Shown: positions 1 through 11,947, counted from the first letter of the stretch. The stretch is DNA of 64,000 bases from Cristatella mucedo (GCA_009760855.2 WPIO01000013.1:5914001-5978000), one strand, 5' to 3'. The notes: generated by a model from the sequence alone, not told the origin. A program made the numbers and translations.

Positions 1-329
1 GGTAAACTATATTCTAGTTGCTGCGTAGAATGTCGTTGGTAACACCGAGGAGAGCATATTCAATGGAGTGGTATTGCTTGTATATACATTAAAATATTTC
101 TGACAATTTATTCTTTTCAGTGTGTGCTAAAAGCTGCTTAACGACAATGACAACGACAAATCTTTTTCGAAAATCAGTGACAGAAAAAGGAAAAAAGGGA
201 AACTGGACGATAGCGAGCAAGAAACACTGAATCCAAGTCATTCTTTTTAAGAATTGGTCGAGCGATGCCCGGTGTGAAAGATATTAGAACAACAACCTAG
301 TTATCCAGAAAAGTGTAATATATCTTAGT

Positions 330-1245
330 TAGTGCTGGACTAAGTTTGTCTGCCAGTGAAGACCACAGAGAGGATGGTACTGAGTATTCAGAAGACGAGC
401 TCTTACTCGTCTTTATTTTGGCGGATACTCATTAGGCGGAACCCTCGCTAAATCTCTTAAGGAGGTCATAGGTTGCGACTCAATAATTTCTTTAGTAAGA
501 GGTGGCTTCATGCAAGAACAAATATGTGAAATTTCCAATACGAAGTAGGCTGAGAACTTCTCGGCTGAGCGATCGGTATAGATGGGTTTAAAACTCTCAG
601 AGTCGGCAACCAAATGCTTACTGTCTTCTAAATATTTTTTGGATTTGACTGGGAGGACTTCAGTTTTTGAGTGAAAAAGAAGCCCTGGCTTTTCTAAGCT
701 TCCGGAAGTAGACACGGAGGAAGTCTTTGAAATCGGCTACATCGTCACCAGGCCCAGACTTCTTAAAGCTGCTTTCAAGCCTTCGCTTATCACGGTGCAT
801 ATTTTGAAGTTTTTTTGGTAAATTGAAAGAAATCTCCACGAATCCGAGCATGGACAGAATGTACTAGAACACGATCGCCGAGGGCACCCCTAAGTGTCAC
901 AGTCACTGCATCAGTGAGGGTATAGAGGCTGTCGACCGAGTCTGGGCGCAGATCAAGAAGACCTGCATCGCACACAGGTTTCAAATTCTTTTTCCTGTTC
1001 AATGCTTTAAAATTGCATCGCTCCACAAACTCTACGTTACCATGTATGTAAAATATAACAAGAACAATAAACGAGATCAAGCAATGATTCGTGAGGGTCA
1101 GAGGCCACACAACAAGGTCAATGGGGCAGACATCGTTAGTGATAATAAGATCCAGGATATGGCCACCGACGTGAGTGGTATGATTAGGTGTTGGACCAAA
1201 CCAAAGTTCCCTAGACAGCCAAGAAATGAGCGGACTTGACAGTCT
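330..1245 (-). pseudogene. LINE fragment: endonuclease C-terminus plus EN-RT linker
   Basis: Read on the minus strand, about 1170-1080 encodes GGHILDLIITNDV followed by TNHCLISF. This matches the end of the APE-type endonuclease domain of L2/CR1 LINEs, where an LDLIIT-like strand precedes an S/T-D/N-H motif. Downstream (850-413) come basic linker stretches such as FKDFLRVYFRKLRKAR and an EKFSAYFVLEISHI block, which resembles the segment just before the RT domain in these elements. The frame is broken several times. A diverged copy of the linker lies at 28505-29215. Whether it belongs to family A or B is unknown because no complete copy links this part to a 3' end. Confidence 0.6.
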
Positions 1246-1560
1246 TGGTACAGATCAAGAAGACCTCATGCACCACAAAGAATTTATAAATGTCTCAGTA
1301 TAAATTTTTTTAAGCTGCATCGCTTGGCAACATCAACGCTACCCTGCGCATAGAACGGAACAGAAAAAGCAAATGAGATTGAGCAATGATCGAAATGGTT
1401 CGCAGGCACATAACAAGTCAGTATGGCAGACATCCTTAATATTAACGAGATCGAGAATACAGCCATCGATACCAGCATTATAATTTACATGCTGTGAGAC
1501 AGTCAAGAAATGAGCTGATCTGACTGTTGCTATACAATGGTGCTTTGACTTACGCATTCA
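1246..1560 (-). pseudogene. Second, tandem LINE endonuclease C-terminal fragment
   Basis: This stretch repeats the content of about 940-1240 with many substitutions. Both share a CAGATCAAGAAGACCT start and both encode, on the minus strand, an ILDL strand followed by a histidine motif (here DHCSISF, in another frame). Frameshifts split the reading frame in two. It is either a second truncated insertion or a local duplication of the neighbouring fragment. Confidence 0.5.
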
Positions 1561-1584
1561 ATTCGTTCCATGACGGATCTCTTA

Positions 1585-2100
1585 ATAATAATAATTAATA
1601 ATTCGTAGCGCCCTCAGACAACTCAATCTCTTTCTAAGCCCTTTACATTTGCTGCAAAGGAAGCACATTCGAATGGTTAGTGGAAGAATGCTCAATAAAC
1701 AACAAGAATAAAATGGTTAGGGGTGACATGCACAGGGTCGGCAAGCAGGTTTGGTTAATGGCAGCATGCACAGTGTCAGCACGAATAAGCACATAAAGAA
1801 CGAATCGCAGGGAGCCTAGAAATGGTTTCATAAATAGATGCATTTGAATTTTTTTAAGATGTCATGTCAGAGGATGTCGTGATACAAGTCGAGAGTGAAT
1901 TCCAGGCTTTGGGAGCGTATGAACTAAACGCACGGTCTCCAAAAGATTTGAGATGTGCACGAGGTATAGGTAAACAGTTAGATTAAGAAAAGTGGGCGGT
2001 ACAATGCTTAGCCTGGTGGGGGAGTAGATCTGATAGATAGGCTGGAGCCAGAGAATGAAGTCACCTAAAAGTGTGTGACCAAAACCTTGAAGTAACTCAA
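1585..2100 (-). mobile_element. LINE family A, 3' part (5'-truncated)
   Basis: The plus strand begins with TAATAATAATTAATAATT and a degenerate AAAGCGCC-type stem, and then carries the reverse complement of the family A 3' UTR and of the last RT-ORF codons. It ends near 2100 at the part encoding LSDLL. Family A is a non-LTR retrotransposon. Only its 3' end is here, as expected from 5' truncation during target-primed reverse transcription. Confidence 0.8.
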
Positions 2101-2879
2101 CTCCCTAACTAAAATTATTAGTATTGTCAAATAAAGTTCCTCATTAAAATGAATTAAAATAACATTAATCCTTTCCGGACCTCCAAAAAACATCGCGGTT
2201 TTTGTCAAATGTTCTTAAATAAAAATGCACTTATAAATAACAGACATTATATGAAAAGACAACACAATATAGTGTACTGCAATTAGCTGCTTTTATTAAA
2301 ACAAAAACGAAAAACGAAGTTTTGAAAAATAATGGCAAGTACAAATGCGAGCGCAACACTGGTGCTCCCACTTCGAGGTAATCGCTTAAAGTGGACGAGT
2401 GAGACGCTGGATGCTGGGCGGCTGCGGCTGCGGCGCTCACTGTAGCGTTCGCCGGCGCCAAATAGTGGTGACGTATCTGAAGCTGGCTCGCAACCCGAAT
2501 CTTAGCTCTCAACTCAAACCAAAAAAATTAGCCGAGAAACGGCTCATATCTAGAATCGCTCGTTAGTTGGGTCACTCGTAAATCAAGGCACCACTGCCGT
2601 TGTCAACGTGAATCTCTTTTTTACTGTTGATGACTAAATGAAGTCACTGTGGTGTTGCATTGATCAGTTATTGTATGCATTAAAACATCACAATCATTAA
2701 TACCTTCTACAGTGACACTTTCGTGCAATGTAAATAATTGTGTACATATAGGAGCGCTAATCCCACCAGTTCAGTAGAGCTCCACATGATTGATGCGGTA
2801 GGCTGCAAGAAAACTTCATGCATTTTTTTTACGTCTGTGGCCAATTTATGAAGACAAAGGCGACACATTACCTCGCGGA

Positions 2880-3127
2880 AGCACAGCTTCAGTACCCGGC
2901 TCTTTCTCCGACCCGTAATATAATAATAATAATAATACTGCACTTGATAAAGCACCCTCAGAGAACTCAATGTCTTTCTGGGCGCTTTAAATTTGCTGCA
3001 AAGGGAAATGCAATTGAATGGTGAGTAATATCGTGCTTGATAAACAAACAGCATGAATAACATGGTTAGGGGTGACATGCACAGGGTCAGCACAGCTTCA
3101 GTACCCAGCTCTTTCTCCGGCCCGTAA
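2880..3127 (-). mobile_element. LINE family A tail with 39-bp target-site duplication
   Basis: A 170-bp 3' UTR fragment of family A (about 2919-3088, minus) lies between two 39-bp direct repeats, 2880-2918 and 3089-3127, which begin AGCACAGCTTCAGTACCC. The repeats differ at only two positions. This is a target-site duplication, unusually long but within the range seen for LINEs. It defines the insertion exactly. Confidence 0.85.
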
Positions 3128-4592
3128 AGTGCATTTCAAATGGGATCCCCAAAAAAATACAGACGTTAATGGGTGACGTGAGTAATAACGAGTTCGAGTA
3201 GAGGTTCAGAGCAGGCTTCAAAATGGCGGCATTAATTTAATTTAATTACTTCAAGAATTAAGTAATAATTAGTAGTAATAATATTCCCAAAAACAAAGAT
3301 GGATCAAGTAAAGATCGAACCTATCATTACGCAATGCAGTAGAACCTCTCTACGGGCATTGCATCCGTCTGAAGATTTTATGTACATAAAGAGAGACACG
3401 CGGAGAGGCAGCATAGTCACGCGACCGTACATTCCACTCGCGAACCCATTCGCTTAACTTCTCAGTGGCTGCCAGCGTGAGAGAACACAACTACCAAAGA
3501 GCAGCGGCAGAAACTATGCACGTGCCGAGATGCAAGACCAAGCAACACATAGGAGACGCTTTAGCAATGGAAGGACACATTCGAGCTGCCAGAGCTGCCA
3601 GATCAGGCGAATGTCAGCGGCATCTGAGTGAAAACAGAAAAAGAGCTTACCCTTTGACAGCCAACCGCTGCAACAGCAACGCAAGCACAAGGCTAACGCA
3701 CAGGGTCAGACTGAATCTTCAGAAGAAATCCCCAAAAAGGCTAAACTATGCACAAATGCTGCGCAAGAAAGGCCAAAACGTGTGAACAATATATACGATA
3801 ATCTTCCAGTGACCACCGCGGAGTTTTGCACAATAAAATGATCTTCACTAGAAATGAGCAATTTGTAATATAAAGCCCTGGAATTAATTTAATTTAACGT
3901 AAGAAAACATCCACGAGCCTGCCATCAAAGGAAAGAAAGAAGCATTTACACAGGCACGGCTTCGGGAAAACTACCAATTGCGCCTAACAAGCATCGAGGA
4001 ACTTACGTTTTCTGTTTTTTGGAGAAGATCTGTGGTCAGCCAATAACTCACTGTACACAGGAAACAGTCGCTCAAGCTTCAGCATTCGCCACAATGCGTT
4101 GACGCACACATTTGAGAGCCATCCAAAACAGGTGCGGCAGCCCTGAGCTATGCGCTCTCCACCAATCTCCTACTATGATCTCGCAGGTCTGAATGTCGCT
4201 TGATGACACGGACGTTAGCCATCCGGTGCTCTGCGTTGACGTAAGGTTAGTCATTATATTTTAGGATACGTAGCTGATTTTTGTCATCGTATGAGATATA
4301 GTGTTAATACTCTCTCTTTTCTTTGGGCATGCTTGCTGTAGCCGACTCGGTGCTGCTGCGGCTGCGGCGGCGGCTCGAGTCCTTCCACCTCGGCATCAGC
4401 AAACGCATCGCAATTAAAACGCCCGCAAGTCGTGCAGTTAGCTAAAAATTTGAGGCGCCACTTGCTGACGACGCTATGGAAAACAAAGCATCATAGCACT
4501 CCTTAGTGTGCCCAACTACATTATATGCTCAAGCTTTTAAGAGGCTAGACTTGTCTCTCAAGCAATCTTCAAATTTTTCCACTAGCTGACCC

Positions 4593-4652
<60 letters not shown>

Positions 4653-5850
4653 CTTGACCCCCAAGAGAAAACCTCGAAGTGCTTTAAGGTAGTCGCTGCT
4701 TGCCAAACAATCTGCCGCTAGAGTCAAAGATGAGTCAAAGAGAGTTGAGCAGGTAGGTTCGGGTTAAGCGTGCTTCCTCTTTGACGAAGTCAGAGAATTT
4801 CTGTCGGCTTTTTCAAGCATGGTTAGAAATGCTCTCCACAAGGCACACGAGCTGGTTAAAATCCTGCATTAAAGTGCTATTATTACCGGACCAAAGTTCA
4901 GCAACTGTGCCAAGAAAATTACGTAAACAGAGAAAGACATTAACCTTTTGAAAATATCGTTGAGTCGTCGAAGGCTTTTTAGACAGCTTACTCAGTCAAT
5001 CCCAATCACTACCATCTCGTCGAGACTCATGCCAAAACCGTGTGCGCTTTTCATTACCGCTTGGCAGACAGCTGCATAGTTAGTGTCTTCCGGAAACTTC
5101 GGGACACAATTTGTATGTGGTACAATCAAGCACAACCTCAAAATTCATCGTTAATTTAAACAGAGTCTGCCTGCTGCTACTACACCTGTAGATGCCGGTA
5201 GCAGCCGAACGAGTTCAAATTCAACCGTAGCTGCTTACTAGGCTGTGTGAGACAGAAAACGGTGGTCCACAGAGTATGAACTTCAAAAAAATTCCGACGG
5301 AGCTAAGGAAATAAGGCAAAACTCCGCGCTCGCAGCTCGAACTGTTCGCGCTCTGAGCCGAAACGCCGCCGTCGAGTGCCGAGTCCGAGAGCAAAAGCCT
5401 GCATTTCCGGCCGGCTCTATTCATGCGACTTCCCGCAGACTGCCCCAAACCACCCTCAGACTTTCCCCAGACTTTCCTTCAGACCTTCTCTCAGACAGCC
5501 CCAGGCTGTCCCCAGACAGCCCCGACTGCCGGTCTTGTGCGAACTCAGTGCTTTCGTGCAGAGCTCAGCGAGTCTTTATGTCTCCACAGCACATACGCAA
5601 GTAGCGCCGAGAGATGCAATTAGCGTCGTTGATGGCGGCAGCGACCAGGAAATACACGCCAGCGTTCACACCGGGTAACGGCGAACAGATCTTTGAATTT
5701 TTCTTCTTAGCCTTTTGGGCTAAAATGTGAAAACTCGATCGAAAATATACTAGACGCTCCGTATTCACTCCGAGCGTGCGTTTAATTATATAACAAATGG
5801 CCTTGAACTTGCAATTACCTCTCCTGTATTTTGTGGCGAAGAATGCTGCT
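3128..5850. other. Anonymous intergenic DNA, no gene seen
   Basis: I see no convincing gene. The open frame at 3465-3785 has no recognisable domain and begins with GTG rather than ATG. A (CT)n run lies at 4598-4649. Around 5430-5530 there is a degenerate pyrimidine-rich repeat built on CCCCAGAC/CTTTCC words. Confidence 0.5.
4598..4649. repeat. (CT)n microsatellite
   Basis: Uninterrupted CT dinucleotides, about 26 units. Confidence 0.95.
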
Positions 5851-5945
5851 AATAATAATAATAATTATAATAACACACTTGATAAAGCACCCTCAGAGAA
5901 CTCAATCTCTTTTCTAGGCGCTTTAGATCTGATGCAAAGAAAGTT
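5851..5945 (-). mobile_element. LINE family A tail fragment
   Basis: It begins with (AAT)n on the plus strand and continues with the reverse complement of the terminal hairpin (ACTTGATAAAGCACCCTC, then TAGGCGCTTTA). Similarity stops after about 95 bp. Confidence 0.75.
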
Positions 5946-6044
5946 TAGTGTAAACGCGCAGCTCTGTTGGATAGCTCATTTCGTCTTTGCTCGAACGTTC
6001 ACTCATTTATGTCACTTCGGCGCGGCGACACTACTTAGCATTTC

Positions 6045-6772
6045 GAAAATTTGGGCTTTCTAAGACGTGGATAGCTTATCCAAGTTGATCCATGCAGTTG
6101 TGACATCGCATCTCGACTTCTGTAACTAGTTGGCAGGTCTTCCTGCTCATACAATAAAGCACTTACAGTTGGTGCAAAACTCTGCAGCTAGGCTCATCTG
6201 TCGTGAGCGTCGCAGTCGTCACATGAAACCACTTCTCGCCTACCTTCTCGCTCTGGCTCCCCAGTAGGCAGCACATTGACTCAATGGCTCAGCTGTCACT
6301 CCTTTTTAGGCGCCTTCATTCTCTGGCTTCAGCCTACCTATCAGAACTACTCCCCCACCATGCTTGGCAATGTACCACATGCTTTTTTGAAATTTAGCTA
6401 CACCTCGTACGAACCTCAAATCCTGTGGAGACAGTGCCTTTAGTTCGTATGAGCCCAAAGCCGGGAACTCACTTCTGACTGACGTCGCGACATGTCGTGA
6501 CTGAACGATATCTAAAAAAAGCTACAAACGCACCTTTTTCTCGCATGCGTTCACTGGGTCTTTGTGAATTGTCTTTGGTGCACTTACGCGTGCAGATAGT
6601 GTGCATGTTATCAGTACCTATGCTGACATTTATTTTGCAGCAAATGTAAAGCGCCTAGAAAGAGATTGAGTTCTATGAGGGGGCTTTATCAAGTGTATTA
6701 TTATTATTAGAAAGTGATTGAGCTCTCTTAGGGTGTTATTTAAATGCATTATTATTACTCTTAACATTATTA
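6045..6772 (+). pseudogene. LINE family A copy: RT-ORF C-terminus and 3' UTR, decayed
   Basis: Nucleotides 6075-6480 match the C-terminal coding region of family A, the part that in better copies encodes [14 protein letters not shown] and APKAWNSLP, but several stops and frameshifts break it. The 3' UTR ends with the AAAGCGCC hairpin and (ATT)n near 6712. A second bare tail follows directly (about 6712-6772), so the 3' terminal 60 bp is present twice, either as a tail duplication or as a tail-on-tail insertion. Confidence 0.8.
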
Positions 6773-7435
6773 TAGTCCAGATTTACGCTATGGTTAGTTT
6801 TGAGGTTGCCCTTTCTCCTGGTCCTACAGCGACTTCTTGCATACCCTCTATGTGATGCCTTAATCAGAAGGATTCCAGTTATACAGAATCAACTCTGGAC
6901 TAAGACGTGCATTACCTGCGCTACAAGCTCGCGAAGCTAAAGTGCAACCAGCACCGGGTGCAGGACACCGAACGACCACTGCTGGTCACTGCTAGGTCAA
7001 AACCCTAGTACGAGCAGACACCCTCACGGAGCAACAAACGTATAGCAGTACGGCAGGTTTTCTTTGAGTAGACGACGGATGTTTTCCCTGGCTGTTCTTC
7101 GTTTTTGTATTTGTGATTAATACTTGCTTCAGTGTTGTTTTTGAGCGTCAGTGGAATTGAAACCGACAAGAATCGTGGGATTTAAATATTTGCGAGCGAT
7201 CTAGAATCGCAAGTAATTTTAGCGGAGTACAAGCTCTGCTAACTGAGTCGTTCAAACTGCTGAATGAAGAGCAGAGCTCAGGTCTGCAGAGCACGGTCGT
7301 CCTATTTACCAACACTCGGATGAGTGAAAATGATTTCATGGATTCGTTGAAAGTAAATTTGACGAGTGAGATTTTTTGCATTGAGCTACATTACAGTTAT
7401 GACTTTACAAATTGTAGGAGCACATTTCGGAGGGC

Positions 7436-7960
7436 CCTCTGCGTGCCGACTTTGGTACATCTTCTCCAGCCACCGTGAGCCGATACTTGTATGCCACTCA
7501 CTTCCTCGACTCGGCTCAGGTCGCGCGGGTTCGGGTCCTGCAGCAGCGAAATTCGCTAGTGTCGGCTGCCTCTGCGGACTGGTAGCCGTTTAGACTCTTC
7601 CGCTGTGCAAACAAGACTGTCGAATCAGCTCGCCCACGATTTCTCGTTCACTTTATTGCGTCCCGAATCAGCGATTCTTCTTACCTTATCTCTGCTGCGT
7701 GAAATGAAGGCCGTATGCGCAATGGCGTATGCGTCCGGCTTCCGTGGGCGCAATGGCGTATGCGTCCGGCTACCGTACGCGCACGGACAGCAGCTTCTTC
7801 GCCTTTGAGGGCGTGGCAGGCAACTCTCTAGCACGATATCTCGCCGGGTCTTTGGCGGCTCGGCGGAGTTGCCAACCGAAACACATGCAATACAATACAA
7901 TACAATACAATACAACACACCACACCACAATACAATACAATACAATACGCACACGCTGCT
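7436..7960 (+). mobile_element. LINE family B 3' fragment with (ATACA)n tail
   Basis: GCCGACTTTGGTACATC at about 7446 and the CTGCTGCGTGAAATGAAG stretch near 7693 match the 3' coding end of family B (compare 43478-43610). Unrelated or diverged sequence lies between. A 31-bp tandem pair built on GCGCAATGGCGTATGCG occurs at 7717-7771. The copy runs into ATACA pentamers at 7886-7957, similar in composition to the ATTAC tail of the family. Confidence 0.5.
7886..7957 (+). repeat. (ATACA)n pentanucleotide array
   Basis: ATACA units with a central variant block of CACAC/CACCA. It probably grew from a LINE family B tail. Confidence 0.85.
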
Positions 7961-8350
7961 AAATGCAGCTGCTGCGGGCGCTGCTTCCGCTGCTTCTTCA
8001 TCGCGCGCGCGCGGAGCGACGGGCGCTCGAAAGAGTCCGCGCGTGAGCGTGCGGCTCGCCGTCCAGCCAGTGGCTTGCCGCGACAGCCGCCACATCCGCG
8101 ACATCCTACTCGTCCGCAGCTACCGACGTCCGACGGCTCCGCCTAACCAGGGAACGGCAGGCGTCACAGTCGCTAGACGACGACGACGACGGCGACTGAT
8201 GAACGGCGACCGGAGGCGGAGGCTTGTGGAAGGTGGCTCGGCGGCGGCTTTTGGCGCCTCTTTCTTAATCCGCGGCCGCCGTTACGCTGTCGGTGGCTGT
8301 CCGCTAATTAGCTCTTAGTATGCATTGGCGAGACAGTGAAAACCGCTGCA

Positions 8351-8394
<44 letters not shown>

Positions 8395-8530
8395 ATCCGC
8401 TGCCGTTTCGGAGGACCGAAAGAAGTTGCTCATCAGAAGTGCGCGGCGTGCTGAGAGCCGAAATTACCGTCGAGCTTTGTCACCGGGAGAGCCGCAACTA
8501 GCAAATGTCGCGGCGCGACGGTAAGCGCTT
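7960..8530. other. GC-rich, CpG-rich patch with (GCG)n run
   Basis: Base composition changes sharply to GC-rich with many CpG dinucleotides, and a (GCG)n run of about 45 bp lies near 8348-8392. It has the look of a small CpG island, but I recognise no gene on either strand. The alanine- and arginine-rich open frames here follow from base composition. Confidence 0.45.
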
Positions 8531-9819
8531 CCGGGGCATCCGGCGCGTCGCGGCTAACGACGCGTCGTCTTGGGCGTGAAAGCGCCGTAATCATTGTTTC
8601 CCCTTCAAAATAAATAAACTCCGAGATAGATGTGCACCGCGTAAGCCTGCACTTCTCGGAAAGGATAGCTTCAGCCTCCTTCAGCTGTTACTCTCTGCAA
8701 GGGGGTTTGTCTAGCTCGAGGCCGACGAGGCAGCAGCAGCAGCAGCAGACGGAAGCTCAGCCGTTTTCCCGTTTCGCTTTGCTTTGCTTTCTCGCCCGTG
8801 CATGATTCAGTGCACGTTGCCAGCCGGCGGGCCCTACTAGACAGCCTCCGCGGTTGTCTTCTAGCGTGCTCGTACACGCTTGTCTAAGCATGATTGGTAC
8901 CTTGCTTGTCAGTAAGTAACTCCAGGCTATCGTTTCTCTTGCACCGAGTTGTAATGCGCATGGATAGATTTTGATTTTGTTCTATTAGGACACTGTGCGC
9001 AAGTCTTAATGTTAATTTTGTTATTGTTGTCTCTACTAATTAAAGAGAGAAACTTCGTCCTTTCGTCTATCGCGTGGCAAGATGATGCAGCGCTGTCTTC
9101 GGTGACGGAACTATCATGACTGTGAAGCGAGTTAACAGGCAGTGAGCCCCATTTATCAGGGCGCCCAGGGTCTAAGAGCTTTTCATGTGCGATTCGGCGA
9201 TGCTCATTTCAGTTCGCATTCGCGATAATTTACGAGAGTGACTCGGCAGCTTGGAGGCAGCTTCTTTATTAAGGCGTTGAAGGCGTTCCGGACGCCTCGA
9301 GGGAGTCGGCAAAGCAGCTGTATTGGTCGGTACGACATAGGATGGCGGAATGTGTATGTAGCCAGTGTGCGATTTCAAGTTCGGAGCTGCGTGAGGAAGA
9401 CTTGCGCTTTTACTGTGGCGCATCATCGCGGTCACTCTTCAGCTGAAAACGTCAAGCAAGCGACATAGCCCGTGGGTCATGGGCCGCTTGCCAGCGCCAG
9501 CGCTTCTGTGTTTGCGTGCTACAAGACTAACGCCGACGCGAGGCTTAATAGTGTAAAAGAGATAGGCGCCAGTAGGTTGGACGACCGCGGGAGCGTGATT
9601 TCAATGAGATGGCGCCCCACAATATTCTGTATGGACACGGTCGCGCATTGTTTTGCCCACGCTGTCCATGAGTTTCTAAGTATTAACAAATGCACGAGCA
9701 ATTAATTGCAAATAAAGTTTTCACAACACAATTATAAATCAACAGAATGGTGGCTTACCGGAAATTGAGAGAAACTCACCCAAATAAGCTTCCCGTCTAC
9801 GGCTATATAAGCGTCTGTC
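8531..9819. other. Anonymous DNA, no gene seen
   Basis: Unique-looking sequence with short open frames that have no recognisable domain. There is a short (CAG)n-like run near 8730-8746. Nothing else is supported. Confidence 0.4.
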
Positions 9820-9946
9820 CCTAACCACATTTGCATGCTGACCCTGTGCAGGACACCCCTAACTTTGTTATTCTTCTTGTTTATTGGACATGCTACCACT
9901 AGCCATTCGATCGTGCTTCCTTTGCAGCAAATGTAAAGTGCCTAGG

Positions 9947-10039
<93 letters not shown>

Positions 10040-10078
10040 CTGAGGGTGCTACATCAAATGCATTATTATTATTATAAT
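9820..10078 (+). mobile_element. LINE family A tail with internal (GA)n expansion
   Basis: The 3' UTR begins CTAACCACATTTGCATGCTG and runs to GCAAATGTAAAGTGCCTAGG. It is then interrupted by (GA)n (about 9951-10035) and resumes with GTTCTCTGAGGGTGC and (ATT)n. The expansion replaces the loop of the terminal hairpin, where the intact family has AGAAAGAGATTGAG. Confidence 0.9.
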
Positions 10079-10122
10079 GTTCATGGCAGCCAAATACACC
10101 GAAATATAAATAAATAAATACA

Positions 10123-10288
10123 TACTAGCTGATTAAACAGCCTCTTTTTTATAGCGACAGAAGAGCCTTTACGGCTATCACCACCACTTGTAGTGGCGAT
10201 AAAGAATCGCCCACCACAGGAATCGAACCCACGACCTCGGAACCGAGGTCGTGAAAGCAACCGCCTTACCTAGTGTGCCATCACGGCT
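10123..10288 (-). mobile_element. tRNA-derived SINE
   Basis: Minus-strand copy. Its head is GCCGTGATGGCACACTAGG (A-box region), followed by a B-box-like GGGTTCGATTCC and the shared body GATAGCCGTAAAGGCTC. It ends with ATCAGCTAGTA. At least seven related copies occur in the window. It would be transcribed by RNA polymerase III and mobilised by a LINE. Confidence 0.8.
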
Positions 10289-10949
10289 CACCGAAATATG
10301 TGAAATGCAACTTAGACGCAATAATTTTTCGCCGCAATGTGGGAAATAGTTCTTCCAATCAAATTCCGTGTTCAAAACGTAGAAATCTGCCAACGTCTGT
10401 CCACACGTTCATCAATATGCAAAGCCCAAGGAAGGAAGGAATTATTTTTCTACCCTTACTGTGGATCAAAAAATTTCAAAGAATTAAGTAGGCGGTGGGT
10501 CAAAGTCAAGTACTTCAAAGTTTCAGTCACAGTAGCAAATCCGCAGCAGCATTTACCTCATTACCGCAAGCCTATATAGCCTTCAGCTTAATATTTTCTT
10601 GAATAATAGATTAAACCACATAAAAGCAAATTTTAAGCAACCTAAATTAGTTTTATGTATCCAAAAATATCCAGTATTTGTGCACTACATAAAATGAAAC
10701 CTGCGAGATTTTTCGACAGTAATGAAAATTCGGCAACACTGCCATTTTCCAGCTGTTGCAAGATGAAGCAACGTAAACACATGTTTTCTCTAAGCTATTG
10801 ACTACTTAACTTCTATTGAAGAATTGCTTTGACTGTCTGCTTATTAGTTGTTTTTCAAGTATCCAAGTATTAGCTGCTAACCAGTCGAAAGGATGGCAGA
10901 TGGAGTAAAAGCATACAAATAAAGAAAAAAATGAGCAAAAGACTCATTC
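10289..10949. other. AT-rich anonymous DNA
   Basis: No gene or recognised repeat. Short open frames only. Confidence 0.4.
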
Positions 10950-11613
10950 TCCTTAAAGAAGAAATAATATTTTGACTACAAAGTTCATCTTTAGTGTTCG
11001 TTCAATAATAATAAATAATAATAATGCACTTGATAAAGCGCCCTCAGATAACTCAATCTCTCTCTAGGCGCTTTACATTTGCTGCAAAGGGAAATGCAAT
11101 TGAATGGTGAGTAAAATCATGCTTGATAAACAAACAAAATGAATAGCATGGTTAGGGGTGACATGCACAGGGTCAGCATGCAAATGTGGTTAGTGGCAGC
11201 ATGCACAGCGTCAGCACGCATAAGCACATCAAGGACGAATCACATGGATCCACTAAATGCTGTCATAAATAGTTGTGTTTTTAAGTTCCTTTTAAATGTG
11301 GTCAAGTCAGGGGATGTTCTGACGCAAGTCGGCAGGGAGTTCCAGGCTTTGGGAGCATACGAACTAAATGCACGGTCTACAAAGGATTTGAGCTTTGTAC
11401 GAAGTATTGGTAGACTTTTTGGATTCCGAAAAGCGGGTGGTACGATGCTTGGCCTGATGGGGGAGTATATCTGAGAGATAGGCTGGAGCCAAAGAATGAA
11501 GTGACCTAAAAGTGAGCGACAAAACCTTAAAGTCAATCCGTTGCTTGGCTGGTTCAAGGATTTAACACTGACAAGAGAAATGGTTTCTTCTGAATACCCG
11601 CTCCAATCATTGT
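10950..11613. repeat. Repeat unit D, copy 1, split by a LINE
   Basis: The left part (about 10950-11005) contains GACTACAAAGTTCATCTTTA and the right part (about 11551-11613) contains TTAACACTGACAAGAGAAAT. The two parts are contiguous in the second copy at 11845-11947. The intervening block is a LINE family A insertion. GTTCAA is present at both junctions and may be a short target duplication. Confidence 0.75.
11006..11550 (-). mobile_element. LINE family A insertion inside repeat D
   Basis: Minus-strand 3' UTR and RT-ORF C-terminus. The minus strand still encodes recognisable pieces such as FSSYAPKAWNSLPTCV and FKRNLKTQLFMTAF. It is truncated at the LINE 5' side near 11550 and has an (ATT)n tail at the low-coordinate end. 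Confidence 0.85.
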
Positions 11614-11844
11614 TGAATTTGTGTGGGCAGTCGCGCACAGCAAAGGATTGAGTCGACAATACCGCAGGCAGTATAATAATGGACGAGGAAGCCGTGAGAT
11701 TGCTCCTGACCGTCATGGCCGATCCTGGCATGGAGAACGTGAAAGAGTGTATTATTGGGTCCACTGTCCTTCTACGTTGACTTCTGCCGACTTAGTAAGC
11801 TATCGCGGTACAGCGGACCCCAAAGAAAGGTTCATTCTCATTAC

Positions 11845-11947
11845 AGAATAAATAATTTGTTGACTACGAAGTTCATCTTTAGTGTTCGGTTGAGGATCTA
11901 ACAGTGACAAGAGAAATAGTTTCTTCCGAATACCAGCTCCAATCGCA
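11845..11947. repeat. Repeat unit D, copy 2, uninterrupted
   Basis: About 100 bp matching 10950-11005 joined directly to 11551-11613, with scattered substitutions. It acts as the empty site for the LINE in copy 1. Confidence 0.75.

Noticed and set aside
3465-3785. Basic plus-strand open frame of 106 codons
   Set aside because: GTG start, no domain, no neighbouring splice or poly(A) signals that support it.
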